Numbered from the stretch's first letter, positions 30,152 to 41,766 are shown. The stretch: DNA of 64,000 nucleotides from Metridium senile (GCA_949775045.1 OX459110.1:7510229-7574228); one strand, 5' to 3'. Program-made: numbers and translations. Notes: generated by a model not told the origin, from the sequence alone.

Positions 30152-33100
30152 GAGCGTGTCCACGGTAGAACCAGGCAAAACCAGGCAGTGGGTGCTACAT
30201 GGGGGTTCACCGATTTTGCTCAAACTTGGTACAGTTGTAGGTCCTAGTAAGTTATTTATTAACCCAGATACTCAGTTGGATCTGTCACTTTGGTGGGAAG
30301 TTAGACCACCCCCCCTTAAAATACCCATTTTGCCTCGAAAATCAGCCAAATTATAGCTTATTTTTAATGAAACAGAAAACCTTTACTATTGATGACAATG
30401 ATGTAAAACATGTTTCCCTATAAAGTACAGATATCAGTAAGTGTCACCAAGCAAGGAGGTACATTTTTCTTTTAAGCCGTTTCCATGGCAACAATTTGTT
30501 TCGGAGCAAAAATTGCCAATTTTGAAATTACTGTAATATCTCTAGGTTTAAAAATTAATATCTCAAAAGTCCACCATGAAATTGTCAAAAATGGCCAATA
30601 GTCAACTCAATCTATGTCTTAAATTACCAAAACAAGAAGAAAATCTGCGGGCACTTGTTAACCTTAACTTATATGACGGGTTTGCTTAACCCTACTATGT
30701 CAATATCACAAAATTCGAGAAGATTCATGCCCGCAAAAAAACTGGTTGACATTCTCCCAATAGCATTAAATTGGCTTCTAATAACCAGGTTGAGTCTATA
30801 TTATGCTTAATGTATCTTAATTTCAAGGATAATAAAAATTGTAAATGTCAAGTCAAAGGGGAAATATACTAAGTGATACGTTTTCGTCATGAAAAAAAAC
30901 ACCCCTCACTAAGTAGCTTATATCTCGCAAGTCGGGCGCTATAAACAATCTTTATTGCAATCTACTAAGCTAAGGTTGTTTAAGTTAGGGTCTTACAAAC
31001 ATTTTGCGCTTCTTATCTACTTTCTTTACATCAACCTCAAAATTTTTGTGATTTTTACTAATTAGATGCATGACATATATGCAAATTAGGCTGTGCAAAA
31101 ATTTAACTATTAAAACATTATTATTTCCTTCAACTTTATTGTATTATCTCACTAAACTAAATACAATCTTGGTTTTGATTTCAAATAACCTCTCAAAACT
31201 AAATAAAACCCAGCTGAAGACAACTTTGGTGAAGTAGATGTACTGTTTTGAAATTGATGCAAATTACTTGTAAATTATGCAAACTTGATTGCCTTTCATT
31301 TTAATGATATGATTAGTGTAAATCGTGTGGTTCTACACTGAATTGTTCGACGGTATAACTTACAAAAACCAGAAAGGTAAATACAATCCAGTTAGCTGAA
31401 GCAAATAGCTTGTATTTTGAATTTATATCGTTCAGAAGTTCTTTGTATTAAAGAGCACATGATAGGATAAATTAATATTCAGTCGTAGATCATAAGATTT
31501 CATTCTAATATCATAGCTTGTTATATTAATAGCTTTTGTCAGGAGCCCATTGCCTGCTATTGTACCATGATTATAATATATCAAGAAAATCAAATCATTG
31601 GCGTGCTTGTATCTTGCTTAGTTATCGACAATAAACCGCAGTGAGACCATTAAATCTTACAATGATCTCTTGTCGACTGATCTAGACTGCAAGCAAGTAA
31701 CAATGTTTCAGCTAGAAAAGCGTCTTAGAAACTGGATAATTCTGACAGGTTAATTTTGTATACACTTCACTGTATTTTTGGAGCTCGGGATATGTCATTC
31801 TATTCGAATTAACGCCGAATATATCATATACTACAAATGGTCATAGACATCGTATGGTCTTTCGTCAAGATATCCTAGTAGAGATAGGAAATACCGTTTA
31901 CAGAATGCACAAGAAATACAACTGATGCACTTTCAGAATTTGAAAGTTTTGAGAGAACAAGTATATCAGAGAGTGGTCTTGTTCTGTTAAGAGTTGGGTT
32001 TTTTTGAAATGGTTCGAATAGAATGAATGTTTGTCCAAAGCACAGAGAAGTACTCTGCGTCTACTGGCGACCAGTCTATCATTGTCAATATCCTTTGCAC
32101 AAATTGTGCGAGCCTGATAAATGGGATAGAGGAGTTCACAGATAACTAGAGAGATCAAAGACCAGTAGCATGTTTTAGTAAAAAATGTTTCAAGACGATA
32201 GTTATACCCTTATATTTTGAAATTATTTAAAATAATCAGAAAACAAAGTAAACATATCACTGAATAATATGTGACTTTGATGTAAAATGAAATCTACAAG
32301 GCGCGACAAGTGCTGATATTATGTGAGCATAGGAGACGTTATCTGTTAACCGACAATTAACATGAATATTTTTCTACATTTCACTAGCACCAGCAGCCGT
32401 GAGATATTCTATCAGGGAATTAAAACAAAGTTAAGTTCGTATTTTTTTTTTACCGCAATCCATACTGAAAAAACATTGAGCAGGTTTAAATGGATTGTGT
32501 CATCACCCCTCCCCCTTCGATTTCGAAACCATTGAGTCCCGTTACATGAACACACTGAAATAATACATTTAAGATATTCAGACCAGCTACAAGAAAGTTT
32601 TTTATCGACTTTATCATATTCCTGATTACAATGGTACAAAAGTTTTCAACAAGTTATCATATCAAAACGAAGTCTTATATGACTACGACTGAATATCATC
32701 ATGTCATGCAGACAAAGGAATTCTTCACGATATAAACCCAAAACACAAGCAATTTGCTTCAGCTAACTGGATTTTACTTACCTTCTGAAGTTATCCCGTC
32801 GAATAACCCAGCTTACAACACGATTTAAAAGTATTAAAATGAAAGGTAAATAAAGCGGTCAAAGCATGACGAATTAAGTGCTTATAAACAAGTCGTACCT
32901 ATTATCGCGCACATTATATTATCATGCTATTCGTAAAAAAATAATATATATCTTCTAAAAACTGTTTCAAAATTAATTAAAACAATAATATTCTGTTGCA
33001 ACAAACTCTTTTGTTCCATATTTTCAATCGAGTTTTACGCAGAACAGAAGATATATATTATTTTCTACGAAAAGTACGATAATAGGATGTGCGCGATAAT

Positions 33101-33827
33101 AGGTACGACTACATTCCATATGTCGTCACGGAAATATCTGCTTTGAATAAATTTTAATATCCTTGAAATTAAGATACATTAAGCATAATAAAGACTCAAC
33201 CTGGTTATTAGAAGCCAATTTAATGCTATTGGGAGGATGTCAACCAGTTTTTTTGCGGGCATGAATCTTCTCGAATTTTGTGATATTGACATAGTAGGGT
33301 TAAGCAAACCCGTCATATAAGTTAAGGTTAACAAGTGCCCGCAGATTTTCTTCTTGTTTTGGTAATTTAAGACATAGATTGAGTTGACTATTGGCCATTT
33401 TTGACAATTTCATGGTGGACTTTTGAGATATTAATTTTTAAACCTAGAGATATTACAGTAATTTCAAAATTGGCAATTTTTGCTCCGAAACAAATTGTTG
33501 CCATGGAAACGGCTTAAAAGAAAAATGTACCTCCTTGCTTGGTGACACTTACTGATATCTGTACTTTATAGGGAAACATGTTTTACATCATTGTCATCAA
33601 TAGTAAAGGTTTTCTGTTTCATTAAAAATAAGCTATAATTTGGCTGATTTTCGAGGCAAAATGGGTATTTTAAGGGGGGGTGGTCTAACTTCCCACCAAA
33701 GTGACAGATCCAGCTGAGTTTCTGGGATAACAAATAACTTACTAGGACCTACAACTGTACCAAGTTTGAGCTAAATCGGTGAACCCCCATGTAGCACCTA
33801 CTGCCTGGTCCTATCACGGACACACTC
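30152..33827. mobile_element. 3.68-kb foldback DNA element, TTAA target duplication
   Basis: TTAA flanks both ends (30148-30151, 33828-33831), and the RNase H reading frame resumes exactly after it is removed. Ends are GAGCGTGTCC and GGACACACTC. Inverted arms of about 680 bp (30152-30840 and 33150-33827) are almost exact apart from an 11-bp difference near the tip. Weaker inverted homology continues inward (for example 31288-31525 against 32645-32880), so most of the element folds on itself about a centre near 32080. There is no transposase. TTAA duplication points to piggyBac or Kolobok; the GAG start fits Kolobok better than the CCC-type ends of piggyBac. Confidence 0.85.
32892..33109. mobile_element. 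218-bp MITE nested in the right arm of the foldback element
   Basis: Inverted ends start GTCGTACCTATTATCGCGCA and extend about 65 bp. The left arm of the host element has no counterpart, so this is a later insertion. No clear target duplication. Confidence 0.75.
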
Positions 33828-33829
33828 TT

Positions 33830-35629
33830 AAAGATCCTACAGGTCGTTTAGCACGATGGTCATTATTACTCCAACAATATGATTTCGATATAGTTCATAG
33901 GGCAGGTGCTATACATACAAATGCGGACGCGCTCTCACGCCGTTCTTATGGCACTATTTCAGCAATAGATAACCTACATGATACACCTGATCAAGTGTCG
34001 GAAGCACAACGACGTGATTCGACACTTATTCCAACTATTGATTACTTAGAAATTGGTCAATTGCCCACAAATAATCGAAAAGCGCGTAGGCTTTTACTTA
34101 ACGCAGATTTTTATGTTCTGGATGATTCTGGTTTATTGTTTCATATTTGTCATCAACCTAAGACAAGTCACAAAGATAGTTTTCTACAATTAGTCGTTCC
34201 ACAAGCGCTAAGGTATGAAGTTCTAGAAACATGCCATGATAATCCTTTGTCAGGCCACTTGGGCATACAGAAAACATACGATAAAATACGATTGCGTTAC
34301 TATTGGCCAGGAATGTATCAAGATTGCGAAAATTGGGTACGTTCTTGTGTAGATTGCTCAATGAAAAAGACACCTCGCATTACGCGCAATGCACCCATTC
34401 TTCCTATTCCAGTAGAGGGCCCTTTTGAGAGAGTAGCTATGGACGTCTTAGGGCCATTTCCCGTCTGTAAGAATTCCAAAGCGCGATACATACTAGTTTT
34501 TATGGATTATCTCACACGTTGGCCGGAAGCTTTTGCATTAGCTAGCACTGAGGCTCATGTCATTGCACGCATTCTTGTAGATGAGATAGTTTGTCGACAT
34601 GGCGCACCTCGTACTCTTTTATCAGATCGTGGCGCAAATTTCATGTCTAAGCTAGTTAAGGAAGTGTGCCATCTAATCAATAGTAAGAAGATTAATACTT
34701 CCGCTTATCATCCGCAAACAAATGGTTTAGTTGAGAAATTTAATGCTGTTATCGCTCATTCTTTGTCACAATATTGTAGTACGGCGCAAGACGACTGGGA
34801 TGTTTTTCTTCCCTCTATTCTTTTTGCATATAGAACGACTCCGTCTGCAGCAACAGGCGAGTCACCCTTTTATCTCTTGTACGGTCGTGAGCCTAGATTG
34901 CCAATTGATGTTGCGTTGCTCCCTCCCACTAAAGTGTCAGCATCGGTTAAAGAACATCGGGAACGGATAGTTCGGAATATCCAACTTTCTCAGGAAATCG
35001 CAAGGCAAAATATCAAAGCCTCGCAACAACGCATGAAGGAGCAACACGATCGTCATGCGGTAGATCCTAAGTTCGCGGTCGGTGATAAAGTTTGGGTTTT
35101 TACTCCTAAAGTCCCAAAGGGTTTAACTAAGAAGTTACGTCATTTATGGCATGGTCCATATAGGATAGTCGAAAAGCTTTCCCCAGTTCATTTTGCATTA
35201 CGCACTTGTGATAATCGTAGAGTAACTGCTATCATTCATGCCAATCGCTTAAAGCAATATTTCGATCCTTCTAAAAGACCTAGTCAACCTCCCGTTGATG
35301 AAGGAGATAATCAATGTTTATGTGCGGACGAAATTTACGATGATAGTTTTGAAAATGAAATTCCTGTTGATTTAAATACGAATGCCCAGCCCCTTAACGA
35401 AATTGAAAATAATGATACTAATTTTCTCGCTGACAATGAGGATTCAGCGCAATCTGACTCACAGAGTGAGGGCATTTTTCAAGCCGAAAAAATCTTAAAG
35501 AAACGTATTCGTAACGGTAATCCCCAGTATCTTGTGAAATGGGCGGGATACCCTCTTAAGGACGCTACCTGGGAGCCTCCAGAAAACATCATTGACCAAC
35601 GATTAATCGATAATTTTTCACCCTCTTAA
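33830..35629 (+). CDS. RNase H C-terminus and integrase with chromodomain (Gypsy)
   Basis: After the foldback element the pol frame resumes with [10 protein letters not shown] and the RNase H end (ADALSRR). Then come the HHCC zinc finger (H...H, CVDCSMKK, to about 34370), the integrase core with [14 protein letters not shown] and NGLVEKF (D, D-35-E), and the GKPY-like block [16 protein letters not shown]. At the very end is a chromodomain ([20 protein letters not shown] ... ATWEPPENI, about 35490-35610). Chromodomains direct integration to marked chromatin in chromovirus-type elements. The frame is open to its stop at 35627-35629. Confidence 0.93.
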   Translation, partial: KDPTGRLARWSLLLQQYDFDIVHRAGAIHTNADALSRRSYGTISAIDNLHDTPDQVSEAQRRDSTLIPTIDYLEIGQLPTNNRKARRLLLNADFYVLDDSGLLFHICHQPKTSHKDSFLQLVVPQALRYEVLETCHDNPLSGHLGIQKTYDKIRLRYYWPGMYQDCENWVRSCVDCSMKKTPRITRNAPILPIPVEGPFERVAMDVLGPFPVCKNSKARYILVFMDYLTRWPEAFALASTEAHVIARILVDEIVCRHGAPRTLLSDRGANFMSKLVKEVCHLINSKKINTSAYHPQTNGLVEKFNAVIAHSLSQYCSTAQDDWDVFLPSILFAYRTTPSAATGESPFYLLYGREPRLPIDVALLPPTKVSASVKEHRERIVRNIQLSQEIARQNIKASQQRMKEQHDRHAVDPKFAVGDKVWVFTPKVPKGLTKKLRHLWHGPYRIVEKLSPVHFALRTCDNRRVTAIIHANRLKQYFDPSKRPSQPPVDEGDNQCLCADEIYDDSFENEIPVDLNTNAQPLNEIENNDTNFLADNEDSAQSDSQSEGIFQAEKILKKRIRNGNPQYLVKWAGYPLKDATWEPPENIIDQRLIDNFSPS

Positions 35630-35696
35630 GAAACATATGTATTTTCGTAAACCATCTCATATGCATAGTGGTATAAAGAGTTTTGCACATTGCATT

Positions 35697-35725
35697 TCTT
35701 TTTTCTTTTTTTTTTGTTTCCATAG
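35697..35725 (+). promoter_or_regulatory. Probable splice acceptor before the env-like ORF
   Basis: A nearly pure pyrimidine tract of about 25 bases ends in CATAG (AG at 35724-35725), 17 bases before the env-like ATG. With the strong donor at 25217|25218 in the LTR, it would give a spliced subgenomic env mRNA as in retroviruses. No transcript data. Confidence 0.55.
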
Positions 35726-35742
35726 ATTTTCGACGCGGGACC

Positions 35743-37851
35743 ATGATTTTCCTAATACTCCTCGCATCTCTCTTTCTGGCTAAAGCTTATAATTATGATA
35801 ATACTGGTAGTACAGTTACGTACTATCCTTCTGCTCTCTTGCTTACAGCTAATCCTCGGCCAATTTTCTTTTTCCATGATACGCAAGTTGTCCATTTTAA
35901 GTTCAGTATGTCTTTCCGAACTTTTGCTATACCTATACCTGAAATATCCATCAAATGTTCTAAGGAACAACATGATTTTATGACGCGTATTTTGCAGACA
36001 ATGGAATTAACGGAAAAATCCATTTTAAAATTATTCTCGGTACCAAGTGTCACAAAACTCGTTGAGTGTGTAAGTTATCTTAAGCGTTTATATAAACTCT
36101 ATGTTGGATTACAACCAAGGTTACGTTGTTCTCCATTTTTCCACAATTCTTTAGAACGTTGTAAAAAGGACGCCCTTAAAAGATGTGGTTATTCTGCACG
36201 CGAAAAAGCTTGGTTTAAAGATCATTCACGAACTAGACGTTCGGCTTGGCAATGTCATGCCGGTGTATTAGGATTAATTCGTAAAATCTATACATCTTTT
36301 GGCGGGACCTGTGACTCAAATAATGTTTCACATTTAAAAACGACTTTACGAGAGATGCTTTCAGCCTTACATGACGAACAACTCTTAACTCGTACTGTAT
36401 ACGGTAAAACTGTACAACTCATGAAGTTTAATGATATATTAACCTCTAAAGTTAATGAACTTAACCATAACATTTTGAGCCTTGACAATACAATGCATGA
36501 TTGGAAAGACAAAATTACTAGTTTTATGAAGAAAGAAAATTGTAATTCAGACGCTGACAAAATGTTTATGTCAATTTTTTCCTACCAGGTTAATAGACTT
36601 TATCACTCACTTTTGCGATTGATTGAGGTTCGAGATACACTCAGTCAATTTTCTCATCTTAAAGAGCGACCTCTAATTGGCCTTAATGATTTACCTCAGG
36701 CTGCTGTGACAGCAATGAAATTTCAATTTCAAAACATAGCGGGACTTGAACTTACAGCCAAAGCATTAGAAGATGGGTTCCCATTATTAATGAATCCCAT
36801 TATAGATTATATTTATGATGATCATTATCATCAAATCATCATTCAATTTATCACTACTATTCCTAGAATAACGAATGAAAACTCACTTTGTACGGTAGAG
36901 AAACTCTTACCGATCAAATATAAAATTGGCGATAATTGTTTTGCGGTACCATTAGTTCGCGAAGATCTAGTTTTAGTTTCATGCAAATATGGACAACTAG
37001 TTTTAAAGTCTGACATGCTTTCTGTTTGCTTTACTCAACCTAACGCTATACTTTGCCCTGAGACTATTCTACAGAGTGCAAATGATTCATCCTGGATTGG
37101 TCTTCCTTGGACGCCTGGTTCCAGACTACGGTACCAGCGTACGCATGTATCAGAATCATGTGATGTATTCCATCCAATTCATCACCTCGGTGGTCGGTAC
37201 TACCTTTCTGCAGTAACACAAACTATTGAACTATCTGAGGGTCCACTAAAGATGACGCCTTTGTCCATCTACCACATCCCGTGCAACGAAACTCATCCGT
37301 TGTTAAAAACAGGCTTTGGTATCTGTCCACCATCACTTCGGATGCAGGTTCCACTCTTCCAACATCAAGCCTTAACATATGTTCCATGGACGTCTTCCAC
37401 AGACTTCTCTGCATGGCAACTTCACTACGAATCTCTGAACATCAGTCCTGATGTTCACTTCAATAAGTCAACGATTGACGCTCTCGATAATACGTACAAA
37501 CGACTTGATGGCAGACTACATACAAAACTCAAAAAGATTGCCAAAGACATTGAAAAGATAAAGGAAACACGTGAAATTGAAACAGCTCTTATCGTTGGAA
37601 GTATCGGACTAGTGTTGGCAGGTATAAACAGCCTATTTCTACTTGCCTTCTGCTGCATATTCAAGCGTTTTTCACTCTTCGTGGACCAGTATGACTTCAT
37701 ACTGAAATTTAATTCACACCTCGCCAAACCGACCCCCCCTGATGCGAATGTTTATTCTGAGAAAGCCAATTGTGAAGATTGTGACCAATCAATTGAAGCC
37801 ATCGAGCTCCAACCGCTGAAGGAAGCCGACGACGACCTTCCTGTTGCGTAA
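35743..37851 (+). CDS. Env-like (putative fusion glycoprotein) ORF of the Gypsy element
   Basis: 702 residues from the ATG at 35743, chosen because it follows the acceptor and starts a signal peptide (MIFLILLASLFLAKA). There is a basic furin-type site RTRR at residues 163-166, followed by a glycine-containing apolar segment (AGVLGLIRKIYTSFGG), as in class I or baculovirus-F-type proteins. Cysteines are spread through the ectodomain. A helical heptad-like stretch lies before a single transmembrane segment (about 615-640) and a tail of about 60 residues. The architecture suggests an F-like fusion protein that could let the element act as a retrovirus; family assignment by sequence is not possible by eye. 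The ORF is uninterrupted. Confidence 0.75.
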   Translation: MIFLILLASLFLAKAYNYDNTGSTVTYYPSALLLTANPRPIFFFHDTQVVHFKFSMSFRTFAIPIPEISIKCSKEQHDFMTRILQTMELTEKSILKLFSVPSVTKLVECVSYLKRLYKLYVGLQPRLRCSPFFHNSLERCKKDALKRCGYSAREKAWFKDHSRTRRSAWQCHAGVLGLIRKIYTSFGGTCDSNNVSHLKTTLREMLSALHDEQLLTRTVYGKTVQLMKFNDILTSKVNELNHNILSLDNTMHDWKDKITSFMKKENCNSDADKMFMSIFSYQVNRLYHSLLRLIEVRDTLSQFSHLKERPLIGLNDLPQAAVTAMKFQFQNIAGLELTAKALEDGFPLLMNPIIDYIYDDHYHQIIIQFITTIPRITNENSLCTVEKLLPIKYKIGDNCFAVPLVREDLVLVSCKYGQLVLKSDMLSVCFTQPNAILCPETILQSANDSSWIGLPWTPGSRLRYQRTHVSESCDVFHPIHHLGGRYYLSAVTQTIELSEGPLKMTPLSIYHIPCNETHPLLKTGFGICPPSLRMQVPLFQHQALTYVPWTSSTDFSAWQLHYESLNISPDVHFNKSTIDALDNTYKRLDGRLHTKLKKIAKDIEKIKETREIETALIVGSIGLVLAGINSLFLLAFCCIFKRFSLFVDQYDFILKFNSHLAKPTPPDANVYSEKANCEDCDQSIEAIELQPLKEADDDLPVA

Positions 37852-38330
37852 GCATTTATTGCACTCTGATTGAACTCTGATAATATTTATTATCAGCAAG
37901 AGACATTTCAAAACAAAAACAAAACAAAACAAAAAACATTTAAATTGTTTTATCTTATATATTATTATTATTTCGGGTTTATCATTTTATGGTTTGTTAT
38001 CGGTGATCCCTCATTAGTGGCTATAACATTGCTTACTTATTTGTTCTCTCATTTGTGCATGTTATGAAGCTCATGGTGACCCAAAAAGGAAAAGAGAAAA
38101 AAATTATATAAGTTCAAAATTTTCAAAAATATTCTAATACGCAGAGTACATTTGTACTTGCATTATACTCCTTTCTTCAGGTTTTTAGTTGCCTTAAAGA
38201 CGGTGACATTTTTATGCAAATTTGGTTTTAAACGTATTATTATTCATATAATCAACAAAATTGTGGGATAAAAAAAACATTTCGGATTTTTCTTTATTCT
38301 CGCGGGAGCTCGAAACTAACGAGGGGGAGA
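37852..38330 (+). other. Gypsy 3' region and polypurine tract
   Basis: About 480 bp of AT-rich DNA follows the env stop. It ends in GAGGGGGAGA (38321-38330) directly before the 3' LTR, the expected plus-strand primer. Confidence 0.8.
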
Positions 38331-38965
38331 TGTTATGAGACATTGAACATGGATTATATATTACCATATATAATCGGCATTAGCATACATTTATTGTTGT
38401 TAGGTTTGTTGCTTTGTGTACTTTTGTTGGCCCGTTTCTTACCAACTCCTATTTTCCAATTAGTGGCTCAATTAGCTGGACAAACAATGACCAACTTCCC
38501 ATTATTGCTTTCACCCACTCATTTGTATTTGTTAGTCCTGACCTTGGATAACCTTGCTCTCGTTTAGTATATTATAACGTTTACTTTTGTAATATCATTA
38601 TTGTCAAGATGTTCTGGTAAGTGAAGAGTTTGCTTAGCCTTCAGTTATTTAGGTTCGTACAGCCTTGACTTGATATTATGTGTATTTCGGTATTACACAT
38701 TGAGTCTGATCAGTATCGGGATACGTGGAACAACAAGGCTCTTTTTATTTAGATTTAATATCGCTACAGAAAAGCTGAGCAAATAATTCATTTATCATAA
38801 CATCCATAAAAAGCCTATGTAATATCACTTAGTAAGTCAGTTGATGCCAGTTGTTAGTTGAACCATGTAGTTGAACTTCTACTCAAAGACGAATAAACGA
38901 ACTAAAGATCCGATACCGGCTCTACTTGAGAATCCCCTAAGCTTAGAAGCAAGACGCCTCTAACA
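38331..38965 (+). repeat. 3' LTR of the Gypsy element
   Basis: 635 bp, read against the 5' LTR with no difference seen. It ends CTCTAACA, followed by the T-run and AG of the receptor's TM7 exon acceptor. Confidence 0.95.
38349..38567 (+). CDS. 72-residue hydrophobic ORF in LTR U3 (both LTRs; 5' copy 24950-25168)
   Basis: ATG to TAG, Leu-rich throughout, with a probable membrane helix (IHLLLLGLLLCVLLLA) and two further apolar stretches. It ends just before the TATA-like box, so the element's own promoter would not transcribe it from the 5' LTR. A full-length RNA would carry it in the 3' LTR. No family recognised; it may be a chance ORF. Confidence 0.25.
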   Translation: MDYILPYIIGISIHLLLLGLLLCVLLLARFLPTPIFQLVAQLAGQTMTNFPLLLSPTHLYLLVLTLDNLALV

Positions 38966-38972
38966 TTTTTAG

Positions 38973-39756
38973 GGGTTCTTTATATTTGTTCTTCATTGCC
39001 TTTTTAACTCTGAGGTGAGTATACCAATGTTTGCCACATCATATTAAATAAAGCCAAGTAGAATGCTTAGAAGCCGTGTAAATTTGGCGGTATTCAACTG
39101 GCTTTTCCCATGAGACATCTTTTTCATATTGGCTGTATATTATAAGATGTTGAAAAATCATACAGTGAATATCTTACTCGTCACTTGTATATTCTCAGTC
39201 TTATAAACACTCGCCTAAAGGCTCGTGCATGTATACTAGAATATACAAGTGACTCATGGGATATTCCACGGTGTGCCACTCGAAACCATTGTATATCTTG
39301 TATATGTATGCCAAGTACGCAGTAAAATATGCGTACTTTTTCTAAAAAGCTATATAGCTAAAGTTAAAGACGTCCTGACGTTGTGGTAAAGATTCTCGTT
39401 TGCCGAAAATAAACTAAAAAATCTACTGTCAACATGGTTTCCAACTCAGTTGGAAGAGCATTGCACCGTGATCGCACAAGTAATGGGTTCGAGTCGTGTT
39501 GATACCTTTCCGACAAGTCATATTTACTTTCTCTTATATATCCATGGCATAGACACTTATCATTTCTCTCTATTAAAAGTTATATTGTTGAATTTAGATT
39601 CGGAAGAATTTCAAGCGCAAGAAAGAGGTATGGAAGTCTCTAAGAATCTTTGAAGACTTCAGAAGAAGAGTAACAGTGTCCATCATACCTATTCGAGTGC
39701 CTGTTACCAAACAAACAACCTCAAGTAACGAAAGAGCAGAGACATTTGAAGTATGA
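38973..39756 (+). CDS. Adhesion GPCR, last two exons (copy B)
   Basis: Exon 38973-39014 encodes the end of TM7 (GFFIFVLHCLFNSE). Exon 39598-39756 encodes the cytoplasmic tail, rich in Lys and Arg (IRKNFKRKKEVWKSLRIFED at its start), to TGA. They are in frame with the exon ending at 24478. The intron between has grown from 454 bp in copy A to about 14.5 kb through the LTR element, whose 3' end lies 5 bp before the acceptor AG. The coding sequence is intact, and correct splicing is uncertain. Confidence 0.85.
39435..39508 (+). mobile_element. tRNA-derived SINE-like segment (copy B)
   Basis: Same A-box and B-box pair as in copy A (1767-1840), with one or two base changes. It predates the duplication. 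Confidence 0.5.
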
Positions 39757-41534
39757 CATTAATTCATTCATTTCTTTATTCATCATTCAGTTTGTCAATC
39801 AGTTGTTCCGTTCTAACCACTCTATATACACTTATTTCAAAAAACGTACTTGCAGCTTTTAAAAGTAACAAGCATCAGGCAAAGACCGAAATGAATGTTG
39901 GTTTTGCGCTGCTAATGTATTGAAAAATGAGTTGTTTTCTAAAGAAAACTAACGACAAAATTTGAACATAGATTAACGTGCTTGGTATTGTACGAAAAAA
40001 CAGCATTCATTTCGGTCTTGGTTTGATGCTTAAGCATAATCTGCGATAGCGCTAGAAAAAATAAATAATAATAACTAACTTTTAAACCTTAATATTGGTG
40101 TCTGTACCAGCAAATATCAGACCTCTTTTTTCAAATTTGCGCTTGAATTGTACTGTCAAGACCTCGGTGTCACGCTTAATTAATAGCCACATTTTAATCG
40201 TGTTTCTCCATTTGTTTTAGAAATCGTCCTAAACTATGATCGATTTTAACTATGGTATTAAGTCCTTGACGGGAAGGTTATCAAATGGCGATAAGGACCG
40301 TTTCTGTCTTGTACATATATTAATACATAGTGTCTCAAGGATCCATCAACTAGATTTGTATAACTTAAAGTGCCATTTGGCTCGAAAGCCGAAAGACGTG
40401 AATCCATTGTTCATTTGCATAGTACTATAGTTACGGTAATATAGAGTTATTATCGTCATTATAGTTATTATAATAACAGCTATTTGAGAGTCATTGTCAG
40501 GTTCCAAATCGTAGATCATAGAAGCTAATACCGCAATGATACATTGGAAACTTTATATTAGTCAAACAACATCTCTTATTTGTAATGCATTTCCTCCACA
40601 CTTTATGAATAGACAGATAACTTATTTGGATAAACATGTCACAACATAAAACTTTGTTGATTTACCACTACCCGTACATCTTAGCGGTCTCAGCTTCTCT
40701 GTTCTGTTAGTTTGAAACTGACAATCATTCTGCAATCGAGTGTATATAGCATTTACCAACCCAGAAGTTTGGGTCTTATCGATATCTGTTAACTGTCCCG
40801 GATGCCCCTGTTTAATGTCCCGGATAATCAAAACCATAGAACATATCCCGGATATCCTTCCTTATTGCCAGTAACAATAACAGTTTTTAAATGATATTTG
40901 TTTGCACTGATATTGGTAGGCATTGTATTTAAATTTTAATAGACGTTTATTAATGTAATAGTGTATATAAAGGTAATAAAGATGAAATGTCTGTTAAAGT
41001 TTTCGTTGTTTTTTTTCTTGGGTGAGTGGGTGGGCTGGTGGCGAAGTGGGTGGCTGACATTTGATTAAGTTACGAATTTAATTACAAAGACAATGCCAGA
41101 CCTTTTGATCCCTATAAATTTAAGCAAAATCTTTTTTATTTATTAAACATTGTTAATTCACGGGAAGAAATATAGTGTTTCAGATAATAATATCATTTTT
41201 ACTTTTAATATTCCGAACGAACATCTTAGATGCTGGTATAATTTGAGGATAAGATAAACTCACTTGTAGACATCTTGAACGCTTCGATAGCCGATAATTG
41301 TGTGAAAATAAAGAAACACTGCACAAGAATGTGATGCACAAAAGCTGTTACCATAGAGAAAAACTGCATACCGAAGTGCGAGAACGTTCGAGAAACATAT
41401 AAAAAAATTGCCCAGAATATTAAAAGGTTATCTGTCGGTGCGAGCTCCCCATTCTTTAGCCGTAGCCTTTTGAATGGAGTTTTTGTTTTCGGTCCAATAA
41501 AAGTGGACACAGACGTCCTTTAGCACGTATTATT
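39757..41534. other. Non-coding 3' flank of receptor gene, copy B
   Basis: Collinear with copy A 2089-3976, with small indels (for example near 40040). No gene recognised. Confidence 0.65.
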
Positions 41535-41766
41535 AGGGAACTTTAGATTTGACAACGAGTACGAGATTGAGTACGAGTAGGAGTTTTAAAATTGGCCTTG
41601 TGTGCATTGTTGATACTGAATTACATTCCACTTTATTCATTTTATTCATTTGGTGTCTCAATCTATACACAGGACTACAATTCATCATCAACAACACACA
41701 CAAGGCCAATTTCAAAACTTGTACTCGTACTCAATCTCGTACTCGTTGTCAAATCTAAAGTTCCCT
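41535..41766. mobile_element. 232-bp MITE, copy B only
   Basis: Inverted ends AGGGAACTTTAGATTTGACA extend about 45 bp. Copy A (at about 3960) has the empty site, so it inserted after the duplication. Possible target duplication TATTA. Confidence 0.85.

Larger units (their letters stand above)
24932..38965 (+). mobile_element. Gypsy-type (Metaviridae-like) LTR retrotransposon with env-like ORF
   Basis: The complete insertion has two 635-bp LTRs (24932-25566, 38331-38965) that show no difference on reading, start TGTTATGAG and end CTCTAACA. The order is leader, gag, -1 frameshift, protease, RT, RNase H, integrase with chromodomain, env-like ORF, polypurine tract. Comparison with copy A (about 1296-1304) gives the empty site and a 4-5 bp T-run target duplication. 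It lies in a receptor intron, in the same orientation as the host gene. Identical LTRs imply very recent insertion. Still, the copy carries a stop in the gag leader, two single-base frameshifts in pol and a 3.68-kb insertion in RNase H, so it cannot be autonomous as written. Confidence 0.95.
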
